Part shown: positions 46,201 through 53,608 of the stretch, one piece after another
Position numbering within the stretch: position 1 is the stretch's first letter
Layout of the letters: the number at the start of each line of letters is the position of its first letter
Assembly: GCA_965644295.1 (NCBI GenBank)
Contig: CBFFRP010000426.1
Location: 310,001 to 374,000 of the forward strand
Length of the DNA: 64,000 nucleotides
DNA from: Paraphysomonas bandaiensis
Taxonomy: Eukaryota > Chrysophyceae
Direction of reading: 5' to 3'
Notes under the pieces: model-generated
The model's input: the letters and a program-made list of their open reading frames with translations, nothing else
Told to the model about the DNA's origin: nothing
The model's database searches: none
Made by a program: the position numbers and the translations under genes

Positions 46201-47281
46201 TGTGAAACTCTGCACCTTCTGGGACTTTCAAAAGGCCTTCGACTCCATCGCACCCAATCTTCTCAAATTAGCATGGGCAAGACTTGGTGTCCCCGATGAC
46301 ACGATCAAATGGCTAAGCGACCTCGACGATGGGGGTCGCACCTTCATCTGGACCCCACACATGGCCGACAACATCGATCCCCGATCACTCGAAGAACTGC
46401 TTGGCTCAGATGGCTCCTTTATCCAGCACCCTGACATGGGATTCTCCGCGGAGAGAGGGGTCACACAAGGTGGAACTGAATCCACAGTTGCATGGATCGT
46501 CATCTTTGACATGATCCTATGCTGGTCTGACCTACATGATGATAGCCAAGATGAGGCGTACGCAGATGACCTCTCCCAAATCACAACTTCCATTGAGGCC
46601 ACTCAGCTCAAGGCCGACAAACTCTCATCCTTCTGCGCCTTCTCCGGAATGCAACTAAACATCCCCAAAACTGAATGCATTGCCCTGGGAGCCCCATTTG
46701 CGGTGACGGCCATGTTAGAATCAAACCCACACATCATCATAAGAGACTGGAACTGGTGCCCACACCCCATCCCCATCCGAACAACCACCAATTCCACCAA
46801 GTATCTCGGCGTACAACTTCCATTCTCAGTAAAGGACACCGACTCCCACAGCTGGTGCACCACCTACATAGCCACATCCACGGCAGTTCTACGATCCAAA
46901 TGCGCGACACCTGACTGCAAGCTACTCGTCCTCAACACACAAATACTCCCGACCCTACTATACAAGGCCACCAAAGCATCCTGGACATACGCTAAATACA
47001 TCGCCATAGACAAACTACTCGCGCAGGCCGCTAGGAAAATACTCCGTCTCCCCATGGATATCCCACGGATCTTATCTACCTTCCCCCGAAATACAAAGGG
47101 CTTGGACTGCGCAAATTTTCAACCCACGCCCAGACTCAGAAATGGCATACTCTTCAACGAGCTCTCACACTCGGAGGACAGCCCAAGAGTGCGGCCATAT
47201 CGCTCTTGCAACGCTACGAGCACCCCCCCCAGGACGTTGACACGTACATCACCAGTCTGGTACAATGGGGGCAACAACTAG
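39881..47281 (+). CDS. LINE polyprotein, first frame: OTU-like x2, SET, AP endonuclease, reverse transcriptase
   Basis: Open for about 2,466 codons. The true start is unknown; the first ATG is at 39881, inside the 5' monomers. Counting from there: residues about 545-705 are OTU-like (GRGFCSVAAAHQIL with Cys, later ASHYFLL with His). Residues about 850-1020 are a second OTU-like module (IPANGYCAYGTLHRL; HNAHFYIIN). Residues about 1160-1287 are a SET domain (YAGEQIPAHAIISECTG; AAGYINDPLQANAANVEF; HEELLVNYGYQYW). Residues about 1345-1620 are AP endonuclease (STWNVNGN; VGGDFNASLEG; ISRIDHIL; TFDHRPVW). Residues about 1930-2340 are reverse transcriptase (DFQKAFDSIAP; ERGVTQGG; EAYADD). Linkers are Pro/Thr/His-rich. 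The frame loses its similarity after about 47067, where the sequence carries a one-base break. OTU modules are known in some LINEs (Dualen/RandI). A SET domain is not something I know from LINEs. Confidence 0.9.
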   Translation: MLCMHQVCLFTAHGTAHLHQNTHIHLPSCVRALAQHHQHPPTRALTRCTERTVETLCMYQVCMFTAHGTAHLHQNTHIHLPSCARPPAHHHSHPPTHALTGCTERTVEMLCMHQVCLFTAHSTHKLSHDNPPTQRGAKKHQLRPRQVGPGYSSDDSSDGPPKRRPRKPPNKVSRQPTTPGNTHQADAPTPMAAPDNAGQLPRRHNRPSPISQYIHPQATLPLSLLCSLGSELCSLAYTSHSPRRTYETLSPLSPPLHPKHSPCITLKLLLCSMLHEPFSRDYTWCSTHRTYAQHSRGPHDTNTQRTEHPSAHQQGPGYTSDDSGDGPARRPPSHRRRRVHASHQTAPSLTTLFDFFPPIPTRQQSHTTEQHNTCGTDHTHSETSHTTIVAPPGHHPSTVSHPPLTVTAHARDKTSHKNHGSATLSSTHCITPTPQLLKPNRSGTTDTFTPLSTTTGPTSPTTAKVNQLEAKPPQQDSTVPFTNLLTNTWAAYDNTGQIAASLREDLLHQLHTTIMTSPDPTAWPTLFNTVNDSSNYIHVTSFNCDTDYAATPGRGFCSVAAAHQILRSTAPGKYNPVHLSSEEDTTALLSLVQRLLALCLTAGITATRIQTLRRTLTRMRNSLRSPNSQARALPAKHYMDTEDFLLMLKLLRLRFQFWQGHPLYLQRGWVLLKTSTGTTRHPPTPVHNVAYSASHYFLLRITDVDSKCTNASRAARLSLLQLLQSAQTSSHLFTCPHPVSHTTTSYQPHGTTTPSHNNMDTLHTPAYAAAQDHNTSCIDIYTSPPPPCTTSSPTPLYITDGMVTLSITPRGLREIEAQTLHPDQPQPPRTAIQNAGRIFRLHVSAQNIHTAHDIPANGYCAYGTLHRLHMLMTSKRPTATYWELDFRRPEHRTYAGQWLSNLLRDVLLHPSCDQTTIVKLQHALTAMTSRHQHTYTTPDDIRHWLSVREMHWLATFFTPTTTWATDGESISIVGIPSDPHAYGPAWTSDELREAILLNLPHIVLHNAHFYIINPAGLAINLDNALLNLEPHIQVREPSVQRDVPPINARPQHPTSPVATPTCPPAPSETTVADTIPSSDTINSSPHNSTSRPRKTPRTKGNRTPTLPTRTQPPRKARHAQSYADLPDTVPTHTLYCPHVPFRTLLQAANPPQPLTWDPTLKYKVLMGLADTLPKGNALYAGEQIPAHAIISECTGQRLSILEARSTERSSDYLVQDTQGTFVIDARDRKSKRILCAAGYINDPLQANAANVEFYTKTGRIYIRALRKINPHEELLVNYGYQYWEDQKWSTEILLQARAAYAEDIALREQEWHTLLSQKQSPPRQTLTLPEPSRSPLTHATHFKFSTWNVNGNPSSNPGKIEAILHYFRSQSLDCLYLLDVRLSQRQAAYLDDYIQDQIPGVLVCRFLNTKPKLGPTDPHMGGALAVISETWKGRIRYTNSDCTGLGLISRIEFHTGRPDIDDRLTIIGAYLPPKPATAGPCTLWTSLRAFGRATPKNGASRPYSILTNILTKWIVKARANGHTVLVGGDFNASLEGHAGKRDLRGIATSLQLTAPLIQTLNTEDPYFTFFRKDRGISRIDHILHTPLPTYIQISGNGCYTSDALTAATFDHRPVWTDLCISGTGPPLPKEQHLQIPPRLNINPADQEMVEEYQQHLSTHHQSLPEPSAHPHPADRAATKLALIHRITIDAAHDTRSADRTKKTRIHHLCQRKRSRFKDGFSAEMRVIQTALHLVIYLKRKFFNRAGYLHPHVDDTRLYSLTRRGLQRWEVTIAALDHASEDPSHPPTTIIKPAVDPRQMLTWTVATINSTHFDTLRDNLTRMLQGRARTEMRKRMTHRTHTIQAHLELQHIGKVLQTIGLKRKQTPPLTRLTLEDGATLTLPIDIQDELNKHFTAHHSIPSGLDPVAHKLHHDDTWWHELAAGADMNTPLHPHSAIPDHHQLGLRNLCKTKVTSATAKKIQDALRQQITISEFHSTLDGMAKDKAPGPSMVTTNMIKKWTPEIKIEVLGLLQTLWTHRHVPRWWRDRVMTPLLKKPGHTSLKNLRPIGLLEVLRKLMTRIITHRLLHIWEEDEVLHPAQHGYRWRHGTDTAILRVLAATELAKLTGHVKLCTFWDFQKAFDSIAPNLLKLAWARLGVPDDTIKWLSDLDDGGRTFIWTPHMADNIDPRSLEELLGSDGSFIQHPDMGFSAERGVTQGGTESTVAWIVIFDMILCWSDLHDDSQDEAYADDLSQITTSIEATQLKADKLSSFCAFSGMQLNIPKTECIALGAPFAVTAMLESNPHIIIRDWNWCPHPIPIRTTTNSTKYLGVQLPFSVKDTDSHSWCTTYIATSTAVLRSKCATPDCKLLVLNTQILPTLLYKATKASWTYAKYIAIDKLLAQAARKILRLPMDIPRILSTFPRNTKGLDCANFQPTPRLRNGILFNELSHSEDSPRVRPYRSCNATSTPPRTLTRTSPVWYNGGNN

Positions 47282-49137
47282 GCATCAGAATACAACCTCC
47301 CTCCCCAGCTACGCCACAATTCCGAGCTACCATTGACAAAGTCCAATCACAGCTACAACTGTACAATGATCACAAATATGCTTACAAAGCCATCTTCACG
47401 GATGGATCCTTCACACGCACACACCTCACCCCTGCTCACCTACTCGGCAACACCCACACACAGCCCAATTCTCACGACGGAGGAGCTGCAATTGTATGGC
47501 TCCCGCCCAAGAACACCTGGGGTCACAGACAAACCAAAATCCTACAACTTACGGCACCACAGTACACAGCGCCTGGCCTCAACGCATACACCTACGAAAC
47601 CCTTGCAATGTCAGCAGCACTGACATTCTCCAATGTACTCCACTCTTCCGTGCCAATCTGGACTGACTGCCAGGCGGTACAGACGCGGACCAAAGAGGCC
47701 CTCTCACACAGACGGCGCGCCCTCGGAACAAAGCCCCAGGGAATATTTTACGAATGCCTCGCCACCACAGCTCTTAAACAGCGCCCAATACAATGGACGC
47801 GTTCGCACCCCGAACGTAGAACACAAGATCAAAGCAACTGGACCTACACTGACCACGGCATTTATATAGCTGACGCCGCCGCCAGCGGCGACTGGAAGAC
47901 ACTAGACAAAGTGCTCGGAGCCTCCAACTACAGTGTTGTCACAACAGACGCTACGCACATACTGGAAGAATTCTTCACCACGGGTCAATGGCACTGGCGT
48001 AGATACGATACACACCTCCTCACAGACCTCGGTCCTATGCTAGGAGACGTTACAGATCTCCACCACCAGTGGGACCTCCATCAATACACCCTCCGACGAG
48101 ATAGCATGTATGCTGCACAAACGCAACGAGACCCGCAGTATTGGACACGCAGCGGAACAAGGCTCCCACACAAGCTCCATCCCCTCCGTACCCATAACTC
48201 CTCCAAACACTACATCCCCCTCGCAGAGCGTATACGCGAGACGGCATACGTATGGGACAAATCCTTTGCAATGGGTAGAAACCGAGCCAAAGGAAAATCC
48301 GGACACGATCGCACAACGGCTTCCACATGCGCAGACTGTGCACACCCCACAGACAACATGGCGCACATGCTTCTCACCTGCACTCACCCTGACATCATTC
48401 ACATACGTGAAGATGTCCACCAAGCACACCACAATAAGCTTGACAAACTTCGCACGCGCACGCTCCCCCATCCCTGGTTTTACACCGCCATAACCAAACT
48501 AGCCAAAGCCGCATGGAACCCAGCCACCCCCCAGGTTGAGCGCTACTGGACCGGCCACATTACTGCCACACAAATGGCCGACGCATTCGGACGCCACATA
48601 TCCAGCTCACTGCTCGAACATCAATTCCACGCCCTAGAAAAATCCATCGCCTCTATCCTACTCCCCCTATATGATGGAGGGCTCCGCATGCTTCGCAATA
48701 GGGGACACAGACACCACAACGTAGACACGACACCGGCGACACCGGTCCCGACACACGCAAAGCCCCGCCAGCCCCAGGATACCCACCCGACACCAAAAGT
48801 ACTCCAGCTACTCCAGGCGACATCCACCCCACGAACTACACTCTCTGCAAGAGCCCAGACCCGACAGAGGCAAGCGCAACCACTCCGGAAACAACTTCTC
48901 CTTACTTGTAGCCGAAACCCCACCTCAACAACCAGCACCATCTCCACCACCGACTTGCACTCTCATATACAACTCGCCTCACCCACCCCCCACATAATCC
49001 ATGGCACAGGCCCGCCAGACACATTGCCCAAAGGTAGACCCCCCGACTTACCTCAATACAAGGGACGGTTGCACCATGGTGCTCGCAGCGATGCACAAGC
49101 AGTCCCGAGACGGTTGGGCGCCACTAGTAGTATTTAG
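47068..49137 (+). CDS. LINE polyprotein, downstream frame: RT C-terminus, RNase H, CCHC finger
   Basis: From about 47068 the reading continues in the -1 frame. LIYLPPKYKGLGL directly continues the RT thumb segment that ends LRLPMDIPR in the upstream frame. The first ATG in this frame is only at 47206. Next comes an RNase H domain at about 47395-47880 (IFTDGS with Asp, YETLAMSAAL with Glu, IWTDCQAV with Asp, and a terminal HPERR...ADAAAS with the last acidic residue). A CCHC knuckle follows near 48330-48400 (CADCAHPTDNMAHMLLTC). The last 150 residues are Pro/Thr/Arg-rich. Stop at 49137. Because similarity switches within one or two codons, a one-base deletion in this copy is more likely than a separate ORF. 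Programmed -1 frameshifting cannot be excluded. Confidence 0.85.
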   Translation, partial: DLIYLPPKYKGLGLRKFSTHAQTQKWHTLQRALTLGGQPKSAAISLLQRYEHPPQDVDTYITSLVQWGQQLGIRIQPPSPATPQFRATIDKVQSQLQLYNDHKYAYKAIFTDGSFTRTHLTPAHLLGNTHTQPNSHDGGAAIVWLPPKNTWGHRQTKILQLTAPQYTAPGLNAYTYETLAMSAALTFSNVLHSSVPIWTDCQAVQTRTKEALSHRRRALGTKPQGIFYECLATTALKQRPIQWTRSHPERRTQDQSNWTYTDHGIYIADAAASGDWKTLDKVLGASNYSVVTTDATHILEEFFTTGQWHWRRYDTHLLTDLGPMLGDVTDLHHQWDLHQYTLRRDSMYAAQTQRDPQYWTRSGTRLPHKLHPLRTHNSSKHYIPLAERIRETAYVWDKSFAMGRNRAKGKSGHDRTTASTCADCAHPTDNMAHMLLTCTHPDIIHIREDVHQAHHNKLDKLRTRTLPHPWFYTAITKLAKAAWNPATPQVERYWTGHITATQMADAFGRHISSSLLEHQFHALEKSIASILLPLYDGGLRMLRNRGHRHHNVDTTPATPVPTHAKPRQPQDTHPTPKVLQLLQATSTPRTTLSARAQTRQRQAQPLRKQLLLTCSRNPTSTTSTISTTDLHSHIQLASPTPHIIHGTGPPDTLPKGRPPDLPQYKGRLHHGARSDAQAVPRRLGATSSI

Positions 49138-49220
49138 CAAATCTAGTTATTACTGTAGTTAGTATATAGATATAAACTAGTTTCCGTACACAACCGTTCT
49201 CATGTAATAATCAGACTTTC
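49032..49220 (+). repeat. LINE 3' tail, copy 1
   Basis: Starts AGGTAGACCCCCCGACT and includes the last codons of the LINE frame and its 3' UTR, ending AATAATCAGACTTTC before a TATATA run. It is about 90% identical by eye to 49942-50125. Confidence 0.88.
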
Positions 49221-49449
49221 CTATATATATAGCCATATATGAAAAGATTCCGATTACGTATTTTGAATCCCCCTGTATGTAATACAGTCGATGTGGATTT
49301 TAAAAATGCTCTCTATATCCATATACAAAATAATCATGAGATTCTTATTATTTCATGTCTGATTAGAATATTAGGCACCTCCTGAAAACTAGGCCATAAT
49401 GCCTAATATAAATAAATGTCCATACTATGTAGCAGAGAGGCATATCATT

Positions 49450-49940
49450 TCAAAACATGGACATTGGACATGGAGGGTCCTGTGAACGAAGCCATCTCTG
49501 AACATCCAAGTGCCCACCCTCTGCAGCAGCACTGCAAGTAAATTCATTCCATGGACATGGAGGGTCCTGTGAACGAAGCCACCTAAAAACAACCAAGTGT
49601 CCACTCTCTGCAGCAAATTTGCAGGTAACTTCATCCCATGGACATGGAGGGTCCTGTGAACGAAGCCAATCCAGAACATCCAAGCGTCCACGTCATGTAG
49701 CAGCTTCACAAGTCTTGTTATTCCATGGACATGGAGGGTCCTGTGAACGAAGCCATCGAAGAACATCGAAATGACCACGTTTTGCAGCAACTTTGCAGGT
49801 CTCTTCATCCCATGGACAGGGAGGGTCCTGTGAACGAAGCCACTTCAGAACATCCAAGTGTCCACTTTCTGCAGCAAATTTGCAGGTATCTTCATCCCAT
49901 GGACAGGGAGGGTCCTGTGAGCGAAGCCACCTGAGAACCT
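49450..49940 (-). pseudogene. Six 87-bp ankyrin-type repeats (broken gene fragment)
   Basis: The block GGGTCCTGTGAACGAAGCC-like recurs at 49475, 49562, 49649, 49736, 49823 and 49910, exactly 87 bp apart. On the minus strand each unit encodes 29 residues of the pattern WLRSQDPPCPWDE-TC-AA-GHL-V, an ankyrin-repeat variety common in protist and giant-virus proteins with large ankyrin arrays. The frame is open apart from a TGA at 49695-49693 and ends abruptly at about 49450. There is no start codon context or flanking coding sequence, so this is a gene fragment. It lies between the two copies of the LINE 3' tail and inside the target-site duplication, hence it moved with the LINE or was trapped in it. 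Confidence 0.82.
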
Positions 49941-49941
49941 T

Positions 49942-50125
49942 AGGTAGACCCCCCGACTAACCTCACTGCAAGGGACGGTTGCACCATGGTGCTCGCAGCG
50001 ATGCACAAGCAGTCCCGAGACGGTTGCCCGCCACTAGTAGTATATAGCAAATCTAGTTATTAGCTAGTCTATAGACATAAACTAGTTTCTGTACGCAACC
50101 GTACTCATGTAATAATCAGACTTTC
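49942..50125 (+). repeat. LINE 3' tail, copy 2
   Basis: A second 184-bp copy of the LINE's end (AGGTAGACCCCCCGACT to TCAGACTTTC), with a few substitutions and a short deletion relative to copy 1, followed by ATATA and then the right target-site duplication. It looks like the 3' end of another member of the family. Confidence 0.85.
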
Positions 50126-50129
50126 ATAT

Positions 50130-50590
50130 AACAGCCCGGATGCTTGACTTCAGCTTACAACATACAGCCGATTACCCCGGATGGCCTTCAGGAGGTGGGC
50201 CCATTCCAGGATGCCTGAGCTTTATCCAAAGCACGTTTTGTCTTCTATTTTGGGTGATGGTTTGAAAGTACTTAAATACGGTGAGACGATATGTATTAGT
50301 ACGCGATATATTCACGCTATGTCATGGCGTGATGTGTCTCTATTCATACGTCACACTACAATGTACTTACACGGGATAAACATTAGGTCGTCATGGCAAA
50401 CCCAAGAAACGTCTACACACAAGTAACACTTATTAGTGACCCTTGTACCACACATGCATTGGCTATGAGTGGACAGAAGGGATTCTGTTGACTATATATA
50501 TGCGGCTCACGTTAGTTTTCCGGAGAAATAGCTCCGGTACATATCCCTCTGGACACCACGAAAAGGTGAGTCCAACTTTGTTGAGGGCAG
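50130..50590. mobile_element. Inverted-repeat element, right part, with captured gene piece
   Basis: Resumes the family at AACAGCCCGGATGCTTGACTTCAG and continues to GATGCCTG. There 193 bp of foreign sequence (50214-50406) replace the family's short TTTATTCGTCAGGG block; the family then resumes at ACGTCTACAC and runs to about 50590 (TTTGTTGAGGG). Together with 39641-39852 this is the host element into which the LINE jumped. Confidence 0.82.
50214..50406 (+). pseudogene. Captured exon-intron-exon fragment of the PX-PH gene
   Basis: Matches the minus strand of 51970-52188, including the end of one exon, the whole GTGAGA...TTAG intron and the first bases of the next exon. Compared with the gene it lacks 19 bp and 7 bp inside the intron, and is otherwise nearly identical. 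Retention of the intron shows capture at the DNA level. The junctions share a few bases with the host element (CCTG at the left, CCCAA at the right). Confidence 0.88.
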
Positions 50591-51517
50591 AATATTTTAA
50601 TGAATTTGAATTTAGACCGTCGCTTACAGAGTACAGTAGTTGTTAGCAGTATTGCATGATCTAATGATATGAAATGAGTTATATCAACAGTGAAATTAAA
50701 ATATTTTTGCTATATAAGACAGTGACTATCTAAGATCTGTTGAAATTATTTCGTAGTAAAAAGTACATAAGTGTAATGAATGAGTGAATGACAATGATCA
50801 CAAACTTAATAATTTATTATCGAGTGTAATTGAAAGTTCAGTTGTTGACTAAATCTTTTACAATGTGTATATCGGATATAGGAAATATGAGCATATGAAC
50901 CTCAATACAATATTCAATATGTGAATGTATCGAGCAACAAGAAATAAACTATTAGCCGGTATGTTAGAGGAATATTTAAGGCACGAGAGAAATGAATTAT
51001 GCTCCCACATAACATATTAATACGGTATTGTAAGTATACACACTATAACACCATAGGGGCACAGTCAGTGTATATTGACAGTTTGTATTACCAGCATCTA
51101 CAGTCACTGTAACAACATACAGGGTCGAAGACCCCGCCATCCTGCGGTGTGCGTTCTTGCCGCTGTCAATACAGGATACCAGTATGACTTCATCAAGTTA
51201 GGTAAAACAATTGATTGAATACTATGAGCTTTTCACGATAGCTCTCAAATAAAGACATTGAATAGCGTAATATCAATAAGAAAACAATGAAAACACTCCT
51301 TGACGACACTAAAATACTTCCCAGTAAGAGAATGCAGCCCATCAAAATGACGTAATATTTCTTCATTACAAAAATTTATTGCTAAATTGTAAACCCTACT
51401 ATTCAATACTCAGTGTTCTTCATTGATATCTGGACTATATCATTTACTATCATATACATACAAGTGATTATTAGTGCCTATTGACTCAATGACCATATCT
51501 CAAAATGGTTACGTGCA
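50591..51517. other. 0.9-kb AT-rich intergenic region, nothing recognised
   Basis: Downstream flank of the PX-PH gene (-). A GC-richer patch near 51120-51175 has no recognised content. Confidence 0.4.
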
Positions 51518-53596
51518 TTACGATCTGAAGACTACTTCAGTGTACACATCGTTGAAAGCCCCGCCGTCGTTCTGTATGAGCGCCTCGTGATGCTTCAATA
51601 AGTTCGGAACGAAAGCGTCGTAGTCTTCCCGAGACAGCATCTTAAAATCAAGAGTACTGATATATTGGCAGTGTTAATTGCATTAGTGTCAAAAACAATA
51701 ACCTACCGATCGGCGCATATCAGCGATACACAGTACGCGTAGTCTGCAGGATGGCAATTTTTCCGTAATGTTGGTGTACCACAAAACTCTGGAGAGTGTG
51801 GGTCTACCGCCGTACCGCGCCGAATTTCTCTGACGCTGCGGAGAGCGATTCCCCTGGCACCATGCGGTAGACCCGCCGCATCACGTCCTTTATCTTCAGA
51901 CAGTTGAGAGTCTTCCACCCAGTATATAGTTCCTACATTCTCATCATTCCCACGAAATATGATCCGTTCCTTGGGTTTGCCATGACGACCTAATGTTTAT
52001 CCCGTGTAAGTACATTGTAGTGTGACAATACGCGTATGAATAGAGAATCTATAATAGATGAAAGACACATCACGCCATGACATAGCGTGAATATATCGCG
52101 TACTAATACATATCGTCTCACCGTATTTAAGTACTTTCAAACCATCACCCAAAATAGAAGACAAAACGTGCTTTGGATAAAGCTCAGGCTGGGAGTCAAA
52201 CGACGGGAAGTTTCCTAGCATCTGCTGTCGTAGTACTGCCTGTGCCTGGGGTATCGCCATGGCATCAAGAGTATGTTCTGGAATCTGAAAAAATGCGATA
52301 AAGCAAATAAAATCCACGTAAAACATAATAAAAGTCACTAAAAAGATAATATATATCTTACATTACGAAGCCCATAGCACTACACTATACTTGCATGCAT
52401 TCGAGTAAACGACATCACATTGTATGATTGCACACGTCAACTCACCTCCAGGAAAGAGCACATTGCATCGACCACATTGAGCACATTATATCCTCCCGCA
52501 GAGCAAATGAAACCAATGTACTGTTCAAGCATCTCTTTCCTTTGTTCCAAACTCTTCCCTCGTATCCGGCCCATTGTTTTAGGAGGGAAAGGTGGGAGGG
52601 AACTGTATATGTCTCTGTCCTTGAGTTCCATAGAAAGGAACTGTCGCAGGGCATCAAACTCGCGGTAGCGATAGTACGTGCGCCATGTATTCGTTCCTAC
52701 GGATACCTAGTATAAAATTAAAACAAATGATGAAAACTAAATAACGGAGAGTATCTGTACCTCTACAATATAAAGTTGGACGGTCTCTCCGGACGAAAGC
52801 TCTCCGTTGAATCTTCTGATTGCCCTAGGCATAGACACTACGCTTCCACCCCCACTCAGAAGAGATGAATTCGAGCGGGCCAATGTTGGGGAAGCGGGGG
52901 GCGAGGAGTCCATCTCACTCCTGCGGGGATCAGTCGCCACAGAGGCACGACGGGAGGTCACTCCCTCAGTTATGACTTGAATGCAGTCGATAATTCGGAG
53001 TCGAACACTGCGAAGAGTACTCGGTGCATGGCTCTTTGGCATAGCCCAATTATTTACAACAGAAATAGTACTGAATTCTATCGTCTCAGATACAAACGAC
53101 TCGGGTATGCGTTCGAGCCTTTTGACCAGCTTCAGTGCCTGACCCTCTGGAAGAACGTGGTCTACCTCAATTCTAATTTCGTTTCCACTATCGTGAAGTT
53201 TGTACTGCTCCAAACTATGACACCAATAACATACATTTATTTACGACATAATAAACTCTCTTACCTGCGCTGACCTTTATCCGGTCCCATTCTCAAAATC
53301 GATACCTCTTTAAAATCAGGGGATATATGAACAACTGACGCCAATATTGCCACAGAAGATGTAATACTTTCAAAATTTATTTTTCCCAGTTGATAATAGC
53401 ATTGTTTACGCTTATTTCCAACTTCATGAACAACATGAAACTCTTCCATTGGTCTGCTTAATTGAGTAATAGTTAACTTATGACTCTCATCAACCATTTG
53501 AGATATGAATGGAACTCCCGCAATATCATCAATACCAGGGACATAATCTGATCCTTTTTTCTTTAATCTCCAACATCCAGAGAGTGAGAGTGACAT
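51518..53596 (-). CDS. PX- and PH-domain phosphoinositide-binding protein
   Basis: Six exons: 53596-53265, 53214-52761, 52706-52446, 52284-52122, 51989-51707 and 51656-51518, in frame, 543 aa (an ATG at 53608 would add four residues). Residues 1 to about 200 are beta-rich and unassigned (GCWRLKKKGSDYVPGIDDIAG). They are followed by a Ser-rich linker (about 210-245). Residues about 250-350 are a PX domain: an Arg/Tyr-rich basic site (WRTYYRYREFDALRQFL), the PPFPPK proline loop and LEQRKEMLEQYIGF. Residues about 395-540 are PH-like (LGDGLKVLKYGRHGKPKERI, then DYAYCVSLICADRTLDFKM and REDYDAFVPNLLKH). Such proteins are recruited to endosomal or plasma membranes by phosphoinositides. The intron 52121-51990 is the one copied into the mobile element at 50214. 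Confidence 0.82.
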
Positions 53597-53608
53597 GATA
53601 GAATACAC

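Larger units (their letters stand above)
39841..50141 (+). mobile_element. LINE retrotransposon with OTU, SET, APE, RT and RNase H modules, flanked by a 12-bp duplication
   Basis: AACAGCCCGGAT occurs at 39841-39852 and 50130-50141 and brackets the insertion. Removing one copy plus the insert restores an uninterrupted inverted-repeat-element sequence. Inside are 162-bp 5' tandem repeats, a C-rich coding region to 49137, a first 3' tail, six ankyrin-type repeats and a second copy of the tail (49942-50125) ending ATATA just before the duplication. There are no LTRs. A non-LTR mechanism is further supported by the APE and LINE-type RT. Base composition (C far above G on the plus strand, few A/T runs) differs sharply from host genes. 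It belongs to the RNase H-bearing APE LINEs. The clade cannot be fixed by eye. Confidence 0.93.

Noticed and set aside
43243-46863. Many minus-strand frames of 80-140 codons inside the LINE
   Set aside because: The C-rich plus strand leaves few stop codons on the opposite strand. They are shadows of the polyprotein.
47206-49137. RNase H region as an independent second ORF starting at the ATG at 47206
   Set aside because: Family-like sequence in this frame already begins at about 47068, with no ATG there, directly continuing the RT. A frame break explains it better.
49425-49808. 127-codon minus frame with FVHRTLHVHG repeats
   Set aside because: It is the wrong frame of the ankyrin repeats. 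The ankyrin signature lies in another minus-strand frame.
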